64,000 nt of DNA from Mycolicibacterium sediminis (GTDB lineage Bacteria; Actinomycetota; Actinomycetes; Mycobacteriales; Mycobacteriaceae). The stretch spans positions 3,224,001 to 3,288,000 of the forward strand of contig NZ_AP022588.1 of NCBI RefSeq assembly GCF_010731735.1. The letters run 5' to 3'. The position numbers and the translations under genes were made by a program. Positions 34,253-43,260 of the stretch are shown piece by piece. How positions within the stretch are numbered: position 1 is the first letter of the stretch; each line of letters starts with the position of its first letter. The notes under the pieces were generated by a model. It had not been told where the DNA came from and ran no database searches. It saw only the letters and a list, made by a program, of their open reading frames with translations.

Positions 34253-34960
34253 CTAGGGCGGCGGCGGCGGCAGGATCAGTCCCGGCGGCGGAGGCGGCGT
34301 GCCGTCGTCCGGCGCGGGCGGAAGGTACTGCGCCAGACCGGGAGAGATCACGGTGCCGGGTGGCGGTGCCGTGCCCGGCAGCGGTTCGCCGAGCTGCTGC
34401 TGCGGCATCCGGCCGAGCAGCCCACCCCTGAGTCGCCCGTCGCGGTACAGGTCGACGTACCGACCCAGCCATTCCCGCTTGGAGACGTCGGCGTTCTCCT
34501 GGCCCGGTGCCACGTCGAACTGCTGGCCCTGGCCCGGCGCGGCAGGCACCTCGTTCTGCGGCAGCCCGTACGCGTTGTTGAACACGTTGAGGTTGGGCGA
34601 TGCGCCCGGCCCGGCCCCCGGCGCCGACGGCACGGAGTTCAGGCCGAGCACCGAACTCCGGTCCAGTCCGGACAGATTCGGCGCCCCGAGCGCCCCGGGG
34701 ACGCTCGGCTCACCGGTCTGACCGAGGACGCCGAGGCCGTTGGTCAGCGGTTGACCGATGATCGGCACGGTGGGGGCGGGGGGTGGTGCGGCGTCCCCGG
34801 GTGCCGGCCCGGGGTCGCCGGGTGCCGGTACGGGCGGCGGTGGCGGCTCCGCGGCGGCGGTGCCCGGGAGGGCGACCGCCGCCGCGCATGCCAGGGCGCC
34901 GAGCGCGAGCACCGTGGCTGCCGCGGTCCTGCTGCGGCAGAACGTGTTTCGCACGATCAT
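34253..34960 (-). CDS. Exported Pro/Gly-rich protein
   Basis: A 235-residue protein with a signal peptide (hydrophobic core about 16-34, Ala-rich cleavage region near 36-38). The mature chain is rich in Pro, Gly and Ala, opens with a run of prolines and ends in a run of prolines; a central charged segment (ADVSKREWLGRYVDLYRDG, about 155-175) is the only part that looks folded. It is directly downstream of two porin genes on the same strand, 23 bp away, and may be a cell-wall protein co-expressed with them. I know of no function. Confidence 0.85.
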   Translation of the reverse strand: MIVRNTFCRSRTAAATVLALGALACAAAVALPGTAAAEPPPPPVPAPGDPGPAPGDAAPPPAPTVPIIGQPLTNGLGVLGQTGEPSVPGALGAPNLSGLDRSSVLGLNSVPSAPGAGPGASPNLNVFNNAYGLPQNEVPAAPGQGQQFDVAPGQENADVSKREWLGRYVDLYRDGRLRGGLLGRMPQQQLGEPLPGTAPPPGTVISPGLAQYLPPAPDDGTPPPPPGLILPPPPP

Positions 34961-34983
34961 GGGTGTGTCCCGGTCCTTCTCGG

Positions 34984-35661
34984 TCAGACCGACTTGGTCA
35001 CGCCGTAGTAGGCGACGATGTCGTCGGTGTCGGTGGTCGAACTCGTCAGCGTGGCGTAGGAGCGCAGGAACGACTGTCCGACGCAGCCGTCGACCTTGAC
35101 GTGGGTGTCCTTGAGGGTCACGCGAACCGGTGCGGTCTTGAACGTCTTCTTGTCCACGGCGATCTGGGTGACGGTGCCCGGCTTGGCGTGGATCTCGATG
35201 GTGCCCGAGATGGGGAACGTCACGCCGGTGGGGACGATGCCGCCGGTGATCGACGAGCCCGAGGTGCTGATGCCCGCCTGACCGATGAGGCGGACCTGTC
35301 CCAGTTCGATGCCGCAGCCGATCTGGTAGCCGGCCTCGAGGACGCCGCCGGCGAGCGTCGTGGTGCCGTTGCCGGTGACGGTCCCACCGAAGGTGCCACC
35401 CACCAGGTACTCGCGGGACGACACCGCGGTGGTCAGCGGCGCGATCGGCAGCTGGGTCTCGTTGCCTGCGACGACGGTGAGCGTCCAGCCGTCGGGCGTC
35501 GTGACGACCCCGGGCGGTGCGGAGGCGACGACACCGGTGTCGACCGGAGGTGCGGCGTCACCGACGGGATCGGCAGGCGGCTCCGCGAGGGCGATCGGGG
35601 AGGTGACGATCAGGGGAATGGCGATGCACGCAGTTGCTGCGGCGAGGGCATAGCGGTTCAT
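34984..35661 (-). CDS. MspA-family outer-membrane porin
   Basis: A 225-residue porin with a signal peptide (about 1-26). The mature protein has MspA blocks: TTPDGWTLTVVAGNETQLPIAPLTTA (start of the fold, about 54-78), SREYLVGGTF, LEAGYQIGCGIE, GTVTQIAVDKK and the C-terminal FLRSYATLTSSTTDTDD. MspA forms an octameric pore for small hydrophilic nutrients in the mycobacterial outer membrane. It is longer than MspA by a Pro-rich linker after the signal peptide. The ATG has GAGAG upstream. It lies 30 bp after the other porin gene on the same strand, and the two are clearly duplicates. Confidence 0.95.
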   Translation of the reverse strand: MNRYALAAATACIAIPLIVTSPIALAEPPADPVGDAAPPVDTGVVASAPPGVVTTPDGWTLTVVAGNETQLPIAPLTTAVSSREYLVGGTFGGTVTGNGTTTLAGGVLEAGYQIGCGIELGQVRLIGQAGISTSGSSITGGIVPTGVTFPISGTIEIHAKPGTVTQIAVDKKTFKTAPVRVTLKDTHVKVDGCVGQSFLRSYATLTSSTTDTDDIVAYYGVTKSV

Positions 35662-35691
35662 GGGGTTCTCTCGTTCGAAGTCGGCTGGTGG

Positions 35692-36375
35692 TCAAACTGC
35701 TTTGGTGACACCGATGTAGGTGACGACGTCGTCGGTGTTGTCGGTGGAGGCGGTCAGCGTCGCGTACGAGCGGATGAAGGACTGGCCGGCGCACTGGTCG
35801 GTCTTGACCCGGACCCCGGTGATCGAGACGCGCGTGGACGAACCCTTGAACGACTTCTTGTCGAGCGCGACGCTCGTCACGGTGCCGGGCTTGAGGTACA
35901 CCTTGCCCTGCAGGCTGACGCCGAAGCCGGCGGTCGCGTTGCCGGTGAACGGGATTCCGATGCCGGGGGTGAAGCTGGCACCCGGGTTGATCTCGACCTC
36001 GTCGGAGATGATGCCGCAGCCGATCTGCTCGCCGGCCTCCAGCGTGCCGCCGGTGAGCTTCGTCTTCCCGCCGCCGGTGATCTTGCCGGTGAACGTGCCC
36101 GCGATGAGGTACTCGCGTGACGAGATGGCGGTGGTGAGGGGAGCGACCGGCAGCTGGGTCTCGTTGGTGCCGACGACCTCGAGGTGCCAGCCATCGGGGG
36201 TGTCGAGGATTCCCGGCGCGGCCGACGGGACCGCGCCTTCCGGTGGGAGCGGGGCCGACACCGGGACGATCGCCGGGTCGGCCGGTGCCGGTGCGGGTTC
36301 GGAGAAGGCGAGGGGTGCGGTGCCGACCGAAGCCAGCACGCAGACTGCAGCGACGGTGGCGAAGCGAATGGACAT
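35692..36375 (-). CDS. MspA-family outer-membrane porin (second copy)
   Basis: A 227-residue porin, first of the tandem pair. A signal peptide (about 1-25) is followed by a Pro/Ala-rich segment (about 26-55) and the MspA fold: DTPDGWHLEVVGTNETQLP, SREYLIAGTF, GEQIGCGII, GTVTSVALDKKSF and FIRSYATLTASTDNTDD. The ATG at 36375 is preceded by AGGCGTCCTCAG with no ideal ribosome binding site. The reading frame is open upstream without porin similarity. The 329-bp region upstream likely holds the promoter; porin promoters in this genus can lie far from the start. Confidence 0.95.
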   Translation of the reverse strand: MSIRFATVAAVCVLASVGTAPLAFSEPAPAPADPAIVPVSAPLPPEGAVPSAAPGILDTPDGWHLEVVGTNETQLPVAPLTTAISSREYLIAGTFTGKITGGGKTKLTGGTLEAGEQIGCGIISDEVEINPGASFTPGIGIPFTGNATAGFGVSLQGKVYLKPGTVTSVALDKKSFKGSSTRVSITGVRVKTDQCAGQSFIRSYATLTASTDNTDDVVTYIGVTKAV

Positions 36376-36704
36376 AGGGCTGAGGACGCCTCTCGTGGTT
36401 CGAATCCGGCGGGGTCGACGGATGTGTCGCGAGGGAGCTTCCATGGCACGGGTTTCCGAACGGTGAACGGACGGCGAACGTTGGCAACCGCGTCGCGATC
36501 GAACGAGTGCGTGTCGCTGGTGGCGCAATTCCGTTCTGCGCGAATAAAACTCGGCCACAGGACATTCACAGCGCACGCCACCCCAATGGACCGCGGTGAT
36601 CCACCGGACCATGGGTCGCCGTTCACCTACCGGACACGTCGTCACCCGACCGTAGGACTCCGAGTGCCGACCGTCGCATTCGCGTCAACCCCCAGGGAGA
36701 AGAT
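36376..36704. other. Divergent promoter region of porin and exported-protein genes
   Basis: These 329 bp contain no gene I can support. A lower-GC patch at about 36525-36575 (GCGCGAATAAAACTCGGCC) is the likeliest promoter site. A good ribosome binding site (AGGGAG at 36694-36699) for the GTG at 36705 lies at its right end. Confidence 0.5.
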
Positions 36705-37232
36705 GTGGCAACGTCCACCGCTGCAGGACGAGCGTCTACGGCAGCCCTGTGCGCCCTCGTGGCAGCGCTGACCCTTGCGCCGCTGGCCACCGCCGACCCC
36801 GAGGACGCGCCGGGCGGGCCGGTCGCCGTCGAATCGCAGACCTCCGCCGACGCCGACCCGGCAGCGGTGGCGGCGTGCGGGCAGTTCGCCGAGGTTCTCG
36901 ACGCCACGTCCCACTACTACGGCGACTTCGCCGAGGAGATCGAGTCGTACTCGAATCCCGACTACAGCGATCCGGCCATCTCCAGCAGCAATCAGGTCGG
37001 CCGGACCGCCCTGCGCCAGGGCGCCAGTGTCGCCATGTCGAGCGCCAACACGCCGGGACTGTCGCCCGACATCGCCGCCCCGATGCGGTCGTGGTCCTGG
37101 GGTGCGACGAAGCTCCTGGTCAAGATGGCGGTGCGCACCAGCGGGGACGCGATGAACACGACGGCCACCGAGATGAACACCGACGCCGGGAACGTCCAGA
37201 CGGCCTGCGCCGCGGCGGGAACCCATGCCTGA
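36705..37232 (+). CDS. Exported hypothetical protein
   Basis: A 175-residue secreted protein with a signal peptide (hydrophobic about 10-30, ending in ATADPED). The mature part is helical and contains a conserved pair of Cys (VAACGQFAEVLDATSHYYGDF near 57 and VQTACAAAG near 168) that could form a disulfide. Proteins of this pattern are common in mycobacteria and have no known function. The GTG start has AGGGAG 5-6 bases upstream. The stop overlaps the start of the next lipoprotein gene by 8 bp, so the two are translationally coupled. Confidence 0.82.
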   Translation: MATSTAAGRASTAALCALVAALTLAPLATADPEDAPGGPVAVESQTSADADPAAVAACGQFAEVLDATSHYYGDFAEEIESYSNPDYSDPAISSSNQVGRTALRQGASVAMSSANTPGLSPDIAAPMRSWSWGATKLLVKMAVRTSGDAMNTTATEMNTDAGNVQTACAAAGTHA

Positions 37233-37932
37233 CCGTCGCCTCGTCGCGCGTGTCGTGACGGTGGTGACCTGCCTCGTCGCCGTGCTGGCAGGCTGCTCGA
37301 CCGAGAAGTCCGCTGCGACGACGGCTCCGCGGGTCGTCGAGGACTCCGATCTGGTCAACCTCCTCGTCGCCGCCGGCGACATCGGCACGGTGATGGGCGT
37401 GTCCACGTTGACGCCGCGCCCGGTGACGGACGTGATGAACGACGACCGGCACCTCCTGACCAACATGAACTGTCTCGGCGTCTGGCAGCCGGATCAGGCG
37501 GCCATCTACGGCGATCGGGGCACGGACGGCGGGTGGCGTGCCATGCGTCAGCAGGTGCTGCGCGAGCCCGACACCGACGACTGGTCGACGTCGGTGGCGC
37601 AATCCGTCGTGTCGTATCCGTCGGCGGATGCGGCGCGTAGGTTCTTCGAACAGTCCGCGGAGCGGTGGACGAACTGCACCAATCACCACGTCAACATCAC
37701 GCTGAACGACAAGCCGCTACCGAAGTGGCTCAGCGGCGACCTCAGCCGCACCGACAACCAACTCGCCATGCCGATCGCCCGGGGGGACGGCGCGCAGAGT
37801 CGAGTGTGCCAGCACGTTCTGACCGTGCGATCCAACGTCGTGATCGACGTCGAGGCCTGCCGGCCACCCATACCCGTGATCACACAGGCGTCGGCGATCT
37901 CCGCGAAGATCGAGTCGGCCATCGCGGTCTGA
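37225..37932 (+). CDS. Lipoprotein with PknH-like extracellular sensor domain
   Basis: A 235-residue lipoprotein. The signal peptide ends at LAGC (Cys24). The mature part resembles the extracellular sensor domain of the Ser/Thr kinase PknH and its relatives among Lpp proteins: a helical start (DLVNLLVAAGDIGTVMG), the NCLGVWQPDQ segment, and Cys pairs near 82, 148, 194 and 212 that match the two disulfides of that fold. Its ligand is unknown. It overlaps the preceding exported-protein gene and is convergent with an acyl-CoA ligase gene 4 bp away. Confidence 0.88.
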   Translation: MPDRRLVARVVTVVTCLVAVLAGCSTEKSAATTAPRVVEDSDLVNLLVAAGDIGTVMGVSTLTPRPVTDVMNDDRHLLTNMNCLGVWQPDQAAIYGDRGTDGGWRAMRQQVLREPDTDDWSTSVAQSVVSYPSADAARRFFEQSAERWTNCTNHHVNITLNDKPLPKWLSGDLSRTDNQLAMPIARGDGAQSRVCQHVLTVRSNVVIDVEACRPPIPVITQASAISAKIESAIAV

Positions 37933-37936
37933 GTCG

Positions 37937-39427
37937 TCAGCCGGTGCTGCGGCGCAACAGGTCTCGCGCATACTCCCGGACGGCCTGCTTGGCGATCTTC
38001 CCGTTGCTCGTCGTCGGCAGCGCATCGACGAACAGCACGTGCCTTGGCCGCTTGAACGGGGCGATCCGCGCGCGCACGTGGGCGATCAGGTCCTCCGCGG
38101 CCGGGTCGGAGCCGGGTCGGGCGACCACCACCGCGCAGATCGCCTCACCCCAGTAGTCGTCCGGAACGCCCACGACGGCAACGTGTTCGACGGCGTCGTG
38201 GATCGACAGCGCGTCCTCGACCTCGCGCGACGACACGTTCTCACCACCGGTGATGATGACGTCCTTGATGCGGTCCAGCACGACCAGGCGCCCCTCGTCG
38301 TCGATGCGGCCGACGTCGCCGGTCCGCAGCCAGCCGTCAGTGGTCGGCGGTCGGCCGCCGGGCCAGAGACCGACCGTCACCTGCGCGCCGCGGACGAGGA
38401 TCTCGCCGACGTCGGTCCCGTCGATCCGCACCTCGACGCCGTCGTGGGGACGGCCCGCGCTCGCGAGTGCGGTGGCGTCGCCGTCGGCGCCGGCACGGTG
38501 CTCCGCAGGCCCGAGAAACGTGACGTTGCCCGCGGTCTCGGTCATCCCGTAGCCCTGATGGAAGTTCACGTCGAGCGTGCTCAGCGCCCGGCGCAGCAGA
38601 TCGGCTGGGATGGCCGCGGATCCGTAGGCCACGTCGCGCAGGCTCGGTAGCCGGGCACCGGTCTCGTCGAGATGGGCCAGCAGCGCGTGGAGCATCGTCG
38701 GGGCCAGTGAGCAGGAGGTCACCCCGTGCGCCTGGACCGCCTCGACGAACGCGTCGGCGCGGAATGCGGGCATGGGCAGCACCGTCGACTGCGTCCGGTG
38801 CTGAACGAGCACGTTGTAGCCCGCGACGTGGCACATGGGGAACGGTAGGAGGTAGACGCCGCCGGAGCGCACCGATCTGCCGGCCACCGTGCCGGCCACC
38901 GCCGCGATGATCGAGCGGTGGGTGTGCAGCACGCCTTTCGGGATGCCGGTCGAGCCGCTCGTGAAGATCAGCCACGCCGGGTCGTCCGGCCTCGAGGGCA
39001 CCTCCGTCCCGGGTGAGTACCGCTCGGCTGCAAGCCATTCCGCGGAATCGAAGGCGATGCGCGGAGCGACGGCCGGCAGGCACTCGAGGAACCGGCCGTC
39101 GCCGACGACCAGCGCGGGGCCGGTGGCCTCGAGCTGTGCGACCTGCTCGGGGACGCTCAGGCGCTGGTTGATCAGCACGAGCAGCCGGCCGCTGCGCGGC
39201 ACGGCGTAGTAGAGCCGCGCGTACTCGGCGCCGTTGTCGGCGATCACGGCCACCCGGTCGCCGAGCCGGGTCCGCTCACACAGCCAGGCGGCCACCGAGG
39301 CGATCTGGCGGTCGAACTCGGCGAACGTGGTCACCGTGCCGTCCGGCGCGATGACGGCGGGCCGGTCGGGGACGTCGGCGGCCGCCGACGACACCAGTTC
39401 GTGCAGGAGCGTCGTCGCGGTCATCAC
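37937..39427 (-). CDS. Acyl-CoA synthetase (FadD-like, ANL superfamily)
   Basis: A 496-residue adenylate-forming enzyme. The nucleotide loop is TSGSTGIPKG (155-164), followed by GMTETAGN (about 285), GWLRTGDVGRID and the C-terminal TSNGKIAKQ with catalytic Lys. It activates a carboxylic acid to its CoA thioester. The Ile-Phe-Thr context is of medium-chain or aromatic acid ligases, but specificity cannot be read. The start is GTG at 39427 or ATG at 39424; the AraC gene stops one base before it, so the two are an operon. The divergent amidohydrolase suggests a common degradation pathway. Confidence 0.92.
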   Translation of the reverse strand: MMTATTLLHELVSSAAADVPDRPAVIAPDGTVTTFAEFDRQIASVAAWLCERTRLGDRVAVIADNGAEYARLYYAVPRSGRLLVLINQRLSVPEQVAQLEATGPALVVGDGRFLECLPAVAPRIAFDSAEWLAAERYSPGTEVPSRPDDPAWLIFTSGSTGIPKGVLHTHRSIIAAVAGTVAGRSVRSGGVYLLPFPMCHVAGYNVLVQHRTQSTVLPMPAFRADAFVEAVQAHGVTSCSLAPTMLHALLAHLDETGARLPSLRDVAYGSAAIPADLLRRALSTLDVNFHQGYGMTETAGNVTFLGPAEHRAGADGDATALASAGRPHDGVEVRIDGTDVGEILVRGAQVTVGLWPGGRPPTTDGWLRTGDVGRIDDEGRLVVLDRIKDVIITGGENVSSREVEDALSIHDAVEHVAVVGVPDDYWGEAICAVVVARPGSDPAAEDLIAHVRARIAPFKRPRHVLFVDALPTTSNGKIAKQAVREYARDLLRRSTG

Positions 39428-39428
39428 G

Positions 39429-40283
39429 TCAGCGCGCCGTCACCCGGCGCCGGTAGGACGATGGTGTCTCGCCGCAGAACTGGGTGAAGCACCGCGTGAA
39501 CGAGCTGATGCTCTCGAAGCCCACGGACGACGACGTGGCCTGCACCGACTGGTTGGGTCCGGCCAGCAGCGCCATCGCCCGCAGCATGCGTGCGTGCAGG
39601 AGGTAGGTGCGCCACGACAGGCCGACCTCGTCGGAGAACAGTCGGCGCAGGGTGCGTTCGGAGACCGCGACCGCGCGTGCCACGTCGTCGGCGGTGACCG
39701 AGTCGAGGTGGCTCTTGGTGTAGTCCAGCGCGGCCGCCACGATCGGGTGGTCGGACGTCGGAAGGCTCAGGGGCGCCTCGTGATCGAGCGCCTCGACGAC
39801 GAGGGCCGCGAGGGTGCGGAAGAAGTCGTCGGCAGTTGCCTCGTCCAGGGTGGAGCCGTCGGTCCGGTCGATCGGCCAGCGCAGGGCGTAGACCATCATC
39901 TCGCGGATCAGCGGTGACACGGCGATGATGCGCGCCCTGGCCTCGGGGCCAGGGATGAGGTCGGGGGCGAACATGACCGCGACGGTCTTGACGTCGGGGT
40001 TCATCACGGCCTGGTGCTCGAGGCCGGCGGGGATCCAGGCCGCCTGCTGCGGTGGCAGCAGGTAGTGCGCGGAATCGGTCTCGACCTCGACGACGCCGTG
40101 CAGCGCGTACTCGATCTGGTGCACCTCGTGGGAGTGCCACCCCGTGATGAGGCCGTCGCCCTCGTAGAGGTAGCTACCCGCCATCGCGCGGCCACCCCGG
40201 CGCAGCTCGATGACCGGGCGTTCCGGTGCGGCGGCCGTGGCCGAAAGTGACAAACCTTTGTCCGAAGGTGCAGAGACGGTCAC
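39429..40283 (-). CDS. AraC-family transcriptional regulator
   Basis: A 284-residue AraC regulator. An N-terminal cupin-like sensing domain (about 20-120; HSHEVHQIEYALHG, AWIPAGLEHQ) is followed by two helix-turn-helix units (about 185-280; DVARAVAVSERTLRRLFSD and SSSVGFESISSFTRCF). The GTG at 40283 is chosen to keep the first strand of the cupin (PVIELRRGG). It is cotranscribed with the acyl-CoA ligase and divergent from the amidohydrolase, whose start is only 25 bp away; it probably controls both by the short shared region. Confidence 0.88.
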   Translation of the reverse strand: MTVSAPSDKGLSLSATAAAPERPVIELRRGGRAMAGSYLYEGDGLITGWHSHEVHQIEYALHGVVEVETDSAHYLLPPQQAAWIPAGLEHQAVMNPDVKTVAVMFAPDLIPGPEARARIIAVSPLIREMMVYALRWPIDRTDGSTLDEATADDFFRTLAALVVEALDHEAPLSLPTSDHPIVAAALDYTKSHLDSVTADDVARAVAVSERTLRRLFSDEVGLSWRTYLLHARMLRAMALLAGPNQSVQATSSSVGFESISSFTRCFTQFCGETPSSYRRRVTAR

Positions 40284-40308
40284 GGAATCCGAGGGTACTA
40301 GTTGAATC

Positions 40309-41571
40309 ATGCAGACCGACGACCTGATCCTGGTGAGCATCGACGACCACGTGGTGGAACCCCCGGACATGTTCCTGAATCACGTCCCCGAGAAGTACAA
40401 GTCCGAGGCACCGATCGTCGTGACCGACGAGAAGGGCGTCGACCAGTGGATGTACCAGGGCAGGCCCCAGGGCGTCAGTGGACTGAACGCGGTGGTGTCG
40501 TGGCCGGCCGAGGAGTGGGGACGCGATCCCGCCGGGTTCGCCGAGATGCGTCCCGGCGTCTACGACGTGCACGCCCGCGTGCGCGACATGAGCCGCAACG
40601 GCATCCTCGCCTCGATGTGCTTCCCCACCTTCACCGGTTTCTCCGCCCGGCACCTCAACATGCACCGCGAGGACGTCACCCTCGTGATGGTGTCGGCCTA
40701 CAACGACTGGCACATCGACGAGTGGGCGGGCAGCTATCCCGACCGGTTCATCCCGATCGCCGTGCTCCCGACGTGGAACCCCGAGGCCATGTGCGCCGAG
40801 ATCCGGCGCGTCGCCGCCAAGGGGTGCCGCGCGGTGACGATGCCGGAACTTCCTCATCTGGAAGGACTTCCGAGCTACCACGACGACGAGTACTGGGGTC
40901 CCGTCTTCCGCACGCTGTCGGAGGAGAACGTGGTGATGTGCCTGCACATCGGCACCGGGTTCGGCGCGATCAGCATGGCGCCCAACGCCCCGATCGACAA
41001 CCTGATCATCCTGGCGACCCAGGTGTCGGCGATGTGCGCCCAGGACCTGCTGTGGGGGCCGGCGATGCGCAACTACCCGGACCTGAAGTTCGCGTTCTCC
41101 GAGGGTGGCATCGGGTGGATCCCGTTCTACCTCGACCGCAGTGACCGGCACTACACCAACCAGAAGTGGCTACGCCGGGACTTCGGCGACAAGCTGCCCA
41201 GCGACGTCTTCCGCGAGCACTCGCTCGCCTGCTACGTCACCGACAAGACGTCGCTGCGGCTGCGCCACGAGATCGGCATCGACATCATCGCGTGGGAGTG
41301 CGACTACCCGCACTCGGACTGCTTCTGGCCGGATGCGCCCGAGCAGGTGCTGGCGGAACTCAACGGAGCGGGCGCCGACGACACCGACATCAACAAGATC
41401 ACCTGGCAGAACTCGTGCCGGTTCTTCGACTGGGATCCGTTCAAGCACACGCCTCGTGAGCAGGCAACCGTCGGCGCGCTGCGCGCCACCGCCACCGACG
41501 TCGACGTGTCGATCAGGCCGCGCAAGGAGTGGGCGCGGCTCTACGAGGAGAAGCAGCTCACCGCGACGTAG
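40309..41571 (+). CDS. Amidohydrolase-family protein (ACMSD-like)
   Basis: A 420-residue metal-dependent hydrolase or decarboxylase of the amidohydrolase_2 (ACMSD) group. The first metal site is SIDDHVVEP (Asp12, His14), a later His is in MCLHIGTGFG (about 223), and an acidic motif CDYPHSD near 335 carries the last metal ligand. Such proteins cleave C-C or C-N bonds of aromatic ring-cleavage products or decarboxylate them. The ATG is at 40309, without a strong ribosome binding site. It is divergent from an AraC/acyl-CoA ligase operon and likely shares its regulation. Confidence 0.9.
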   Translation: MQTDDLILVSIDDHVVEPPDMFLNHVPEKYKSEAPIVVTDEKGVDQWMYQGRPQGVSGLNAVVSWPAEEWGRDPAGFAEMRPGVYDVHARVRDMSRNGILASMCFPTFTGFSARHLNMHREDVTLVMVSAYNDWHIDEWAGSYPDRFIPIAVLPTWNPEAMCAEIRRVAAKGCRAVTMPELPHLEGLPSYHDDEYWGPVFRTLSEENVVMCLHIGTGFGAISMAPNAPIDNLIILATQVSAMCAQDLLWGPAMRNYPDLKFAFSEGGIGWIPFYLDRSDRHYTNQKWLRRDFGDKLPSDVFREHSLACYVTDKTSLRLRHEIGIDIIAWECDYPHSDCFWPDAPEQVLAELNGAGADDTDINKITWQNSCRFFDWDPFKHTPREQATVGALRATATDVDVSIRPRKEWARLYEEKQLTAT

Positions 41572-41579
41572 GCGGCGGC

Positions 41580-42812
41580 CTAGTCGTTGGTCGGTGGTGG
41601 TTCGAAGGGTGTGTACCACCACCATTGGGCGCGTTCGCCGAGTGGTCCGCGGCAGGGCGGCACGTCGGGTGGGGGTGTGCTGGGTGCACGCGCCAGTGAT
41701 GCGCTGCTCAGTTCTCGGCCGTCGGCGTCGGTGACGACGAGGTGGTCGGCGGGTCCGGTGATGGTGATGGCGCCGCGGTGGTGTTGGCGGTGGTGGAACG
41801 GGCACAGCAGGACCAGGTTCGAGGGTTCGGTGAGGCCGCCGTCCTCCCAGTGCACGAGGTGGTGGGCGTGCAGGCCGCGGGTCGATCCGCAGCCGGGGAC
41901 CACGCAACTTCGGTCGCGGTGTTCGAGGACGCGACGCAGCCGCCGGTTGGCCGTCCGTATCGTCCGGCCCGATCCGATGACGCGGCCGTGGCGTTCGAAC
42001 CACACCTCGCAGGTGGCGTCGCAGGTGAGGTAGCGGCGTTCGTCGTCGGCCAGCAGTGGGCCCAGGTGCAGTGCGGCGACGGGTTTGTCGGCGTCGACGT
42101 GGACGACGACGGTGGTGCGTTGTCCGTGGGGGCGGCGGGCCACCTCGGTGTCCCAGCCCGCCTCGACCAGGCTGGTGAACGCGTCGACGCCGTCGGGGAA
42201 GGTCTCGTCGTCGCCGTGCTGGTCGGCCTTCCAGTCCGCGATGAGCGCGTCGAGGTGGGATTGGTGGGCGGCTTCGAACTTCGAGGCGTCGAGGCGGGGG
42301 AGTCGGATCTTCCAGGTGGTGTAGTCCTCGCCGGGTCCGACGGTCTTGGTGATGAAGCTGGTGGGTTGCGGCGACGGGGTGGGGTCGGGTCGCGGTTCGA
42401 GTTTCACCGCTTTGCGCAACTGGTTGACGGTGGCGACTTCGGCCAGGTCGGCGTAGTGGTCGTCGGAGCCGTCGGCGGCGCGTTCGGCGATGACGCCGAC
42501 CTGGTCGAGGGACAGTCGGCCTTCCCGGAGGCCGTCGGTGCAGCGGGGGAAGTCGTCGGCGCGTTGGGCGACGGCGACGACGGTCTCGGCGTTGCGGGCG
42601 GAGATGCCGGTCTTCCAGGCCACGAGGGCGGCGATGGAGCGGCAGCCGGTGGATCCCCAGAGTCCGTCGCGGTCGATTTCGGCGATGATGTCGACGAGTC
42701 GGCCGTCGATGGCGTTGCGTTGTCCGGTCAGTTCGGCGATCTCCTCGAAGAACGCGTCGAGTCGGTCCACGGGGCGTCGCTCATCGGCCAAAGTGGCTGC
42801 GGCGGTGGACAT
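41580..42812 (-). CDS. DUF222/HNH endonuclease protein, 13E12-repeat type
   Basis: A 410-residue protein with a DUF222 helical domain (about 10-290) and a C-terminal HNH nuclease (about 310-355) with Cys pair CVVPGC, AHHLVHW and LCPFHHRQHH. It belongs to the REP13E12 family that is multicopy in mycobacterial genomes and can serve as a phage integration target. The first Met is well placed and followed by the DUF222 N-terminus. DNA here has many repeats of GGTGGT and TCGGCGG. It is convergent with the amidohydrolase and lies 72 bp downstream of a small helical-protein gene. Confidence 0.92.
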   Translation of the reverse strand: MSTAAATLADERRPVDRLDAFFEEIAELTGQRNAIDGRLVDIIAEIDRDGLWGSTGCRSIAALVAWKTGISARNAETVVAVAQRADDFPRCTDGLREGRLSLDQVGVIAERAADGSDDHYADLAEVATVNQLRKAVKLEPRPDPTPSPQPTSFITKTVGPGEDYTTWKIRLPRLDASKFEAAHQSHLDALIADWKADQHGDDETFPDGVDAFTSLVEAGWDTEVARRPHGQRTTVVVHVDADKPVAALHLGPLLADDERRYLTCDATCEVWFERHGRVIGSGRTIRTANRRLRRVLEHRDRSCVVPGCGSTRGLHAHHLVHWEDGGLTEPSNLVLLCPFHHRQHHRGAITITGPADHLVVTDADGRELSSASLARAPSTPPPDVPPCRGPLGERAQWWWYTPFEPPPTND

Positions 42813-42884
42813 GACACCATTATCGCAGGGGGGTCCGACAAGCCCGGAGCACCAGCGAGCAGCGCCGCGGGAGTGCTTGTCGAG

Positions 42885-43106
42885 CTAGGCCCGCCCGCTG
42901 AGTTCACTGCTCGCGCGGCGCTCGACGAAGAGCGGCACGAAGTCTCGCACCGGCCGTCCGTCGAAGCGCGCGTACTGCGCCCTCACGACGTCCTCGACGG
43001 TCGTCGGCGGCACCTCGGCGAACTTGGATGCCAGGCGCTGAGCGAGTTGCTCGATGATCGCCTGTTCCTTCAAATCGATCACCTGATCATCGTGCTGCCA
43101 GTTCAC
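42885..43106 (-). CDS. Three-helix-bundle small protein
   Basis: A 73-residue helical protein: EQAIIEQLAQRLASKFAEVP, TVEDVVRAQYARF and RPVRDFVPLFVERRA form three amphipathic helices. This matches small mycobacterial proteins described as having a three-helix-bundle dimerization domain, found alone or fused to response regulators; function unknown. The GTG at 43106 has GGAGG touching it, so translation may instead begin at the GTG eight codons later. It stands alone between the DUF222 gene and the PLD-like gene. Confidence 0.7.
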   Translation of the reverse strand: MNWQHDDQVIDLKEQAIIEQLAQRLASKFAEVPPTTVEDVVRAQYARFDGRPVRDFVPLFVERRASSELSGRA

Positions 43107-43260
43107 CTCCGCGTCAACTAATGGTCATATTGGTCACCGTCGTCGCACGTCCAGCGACGTTTCTGGCAGGCGCTGACAGTGACGTGCCACGGCGGAGGCG
43201 ACCGAGTGTGTCGTGGACCACGACGTGCACCGTCAGCGAATTACGTTTGCTCGCCGTCAA

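Noticed and set aside
41580-42812. DUF222/HNH gene as an active mobile element
   Set aside because: No inverted or direct repeats, recombinase or target duplication are visible; REP13E12 genes are common resident repeats.
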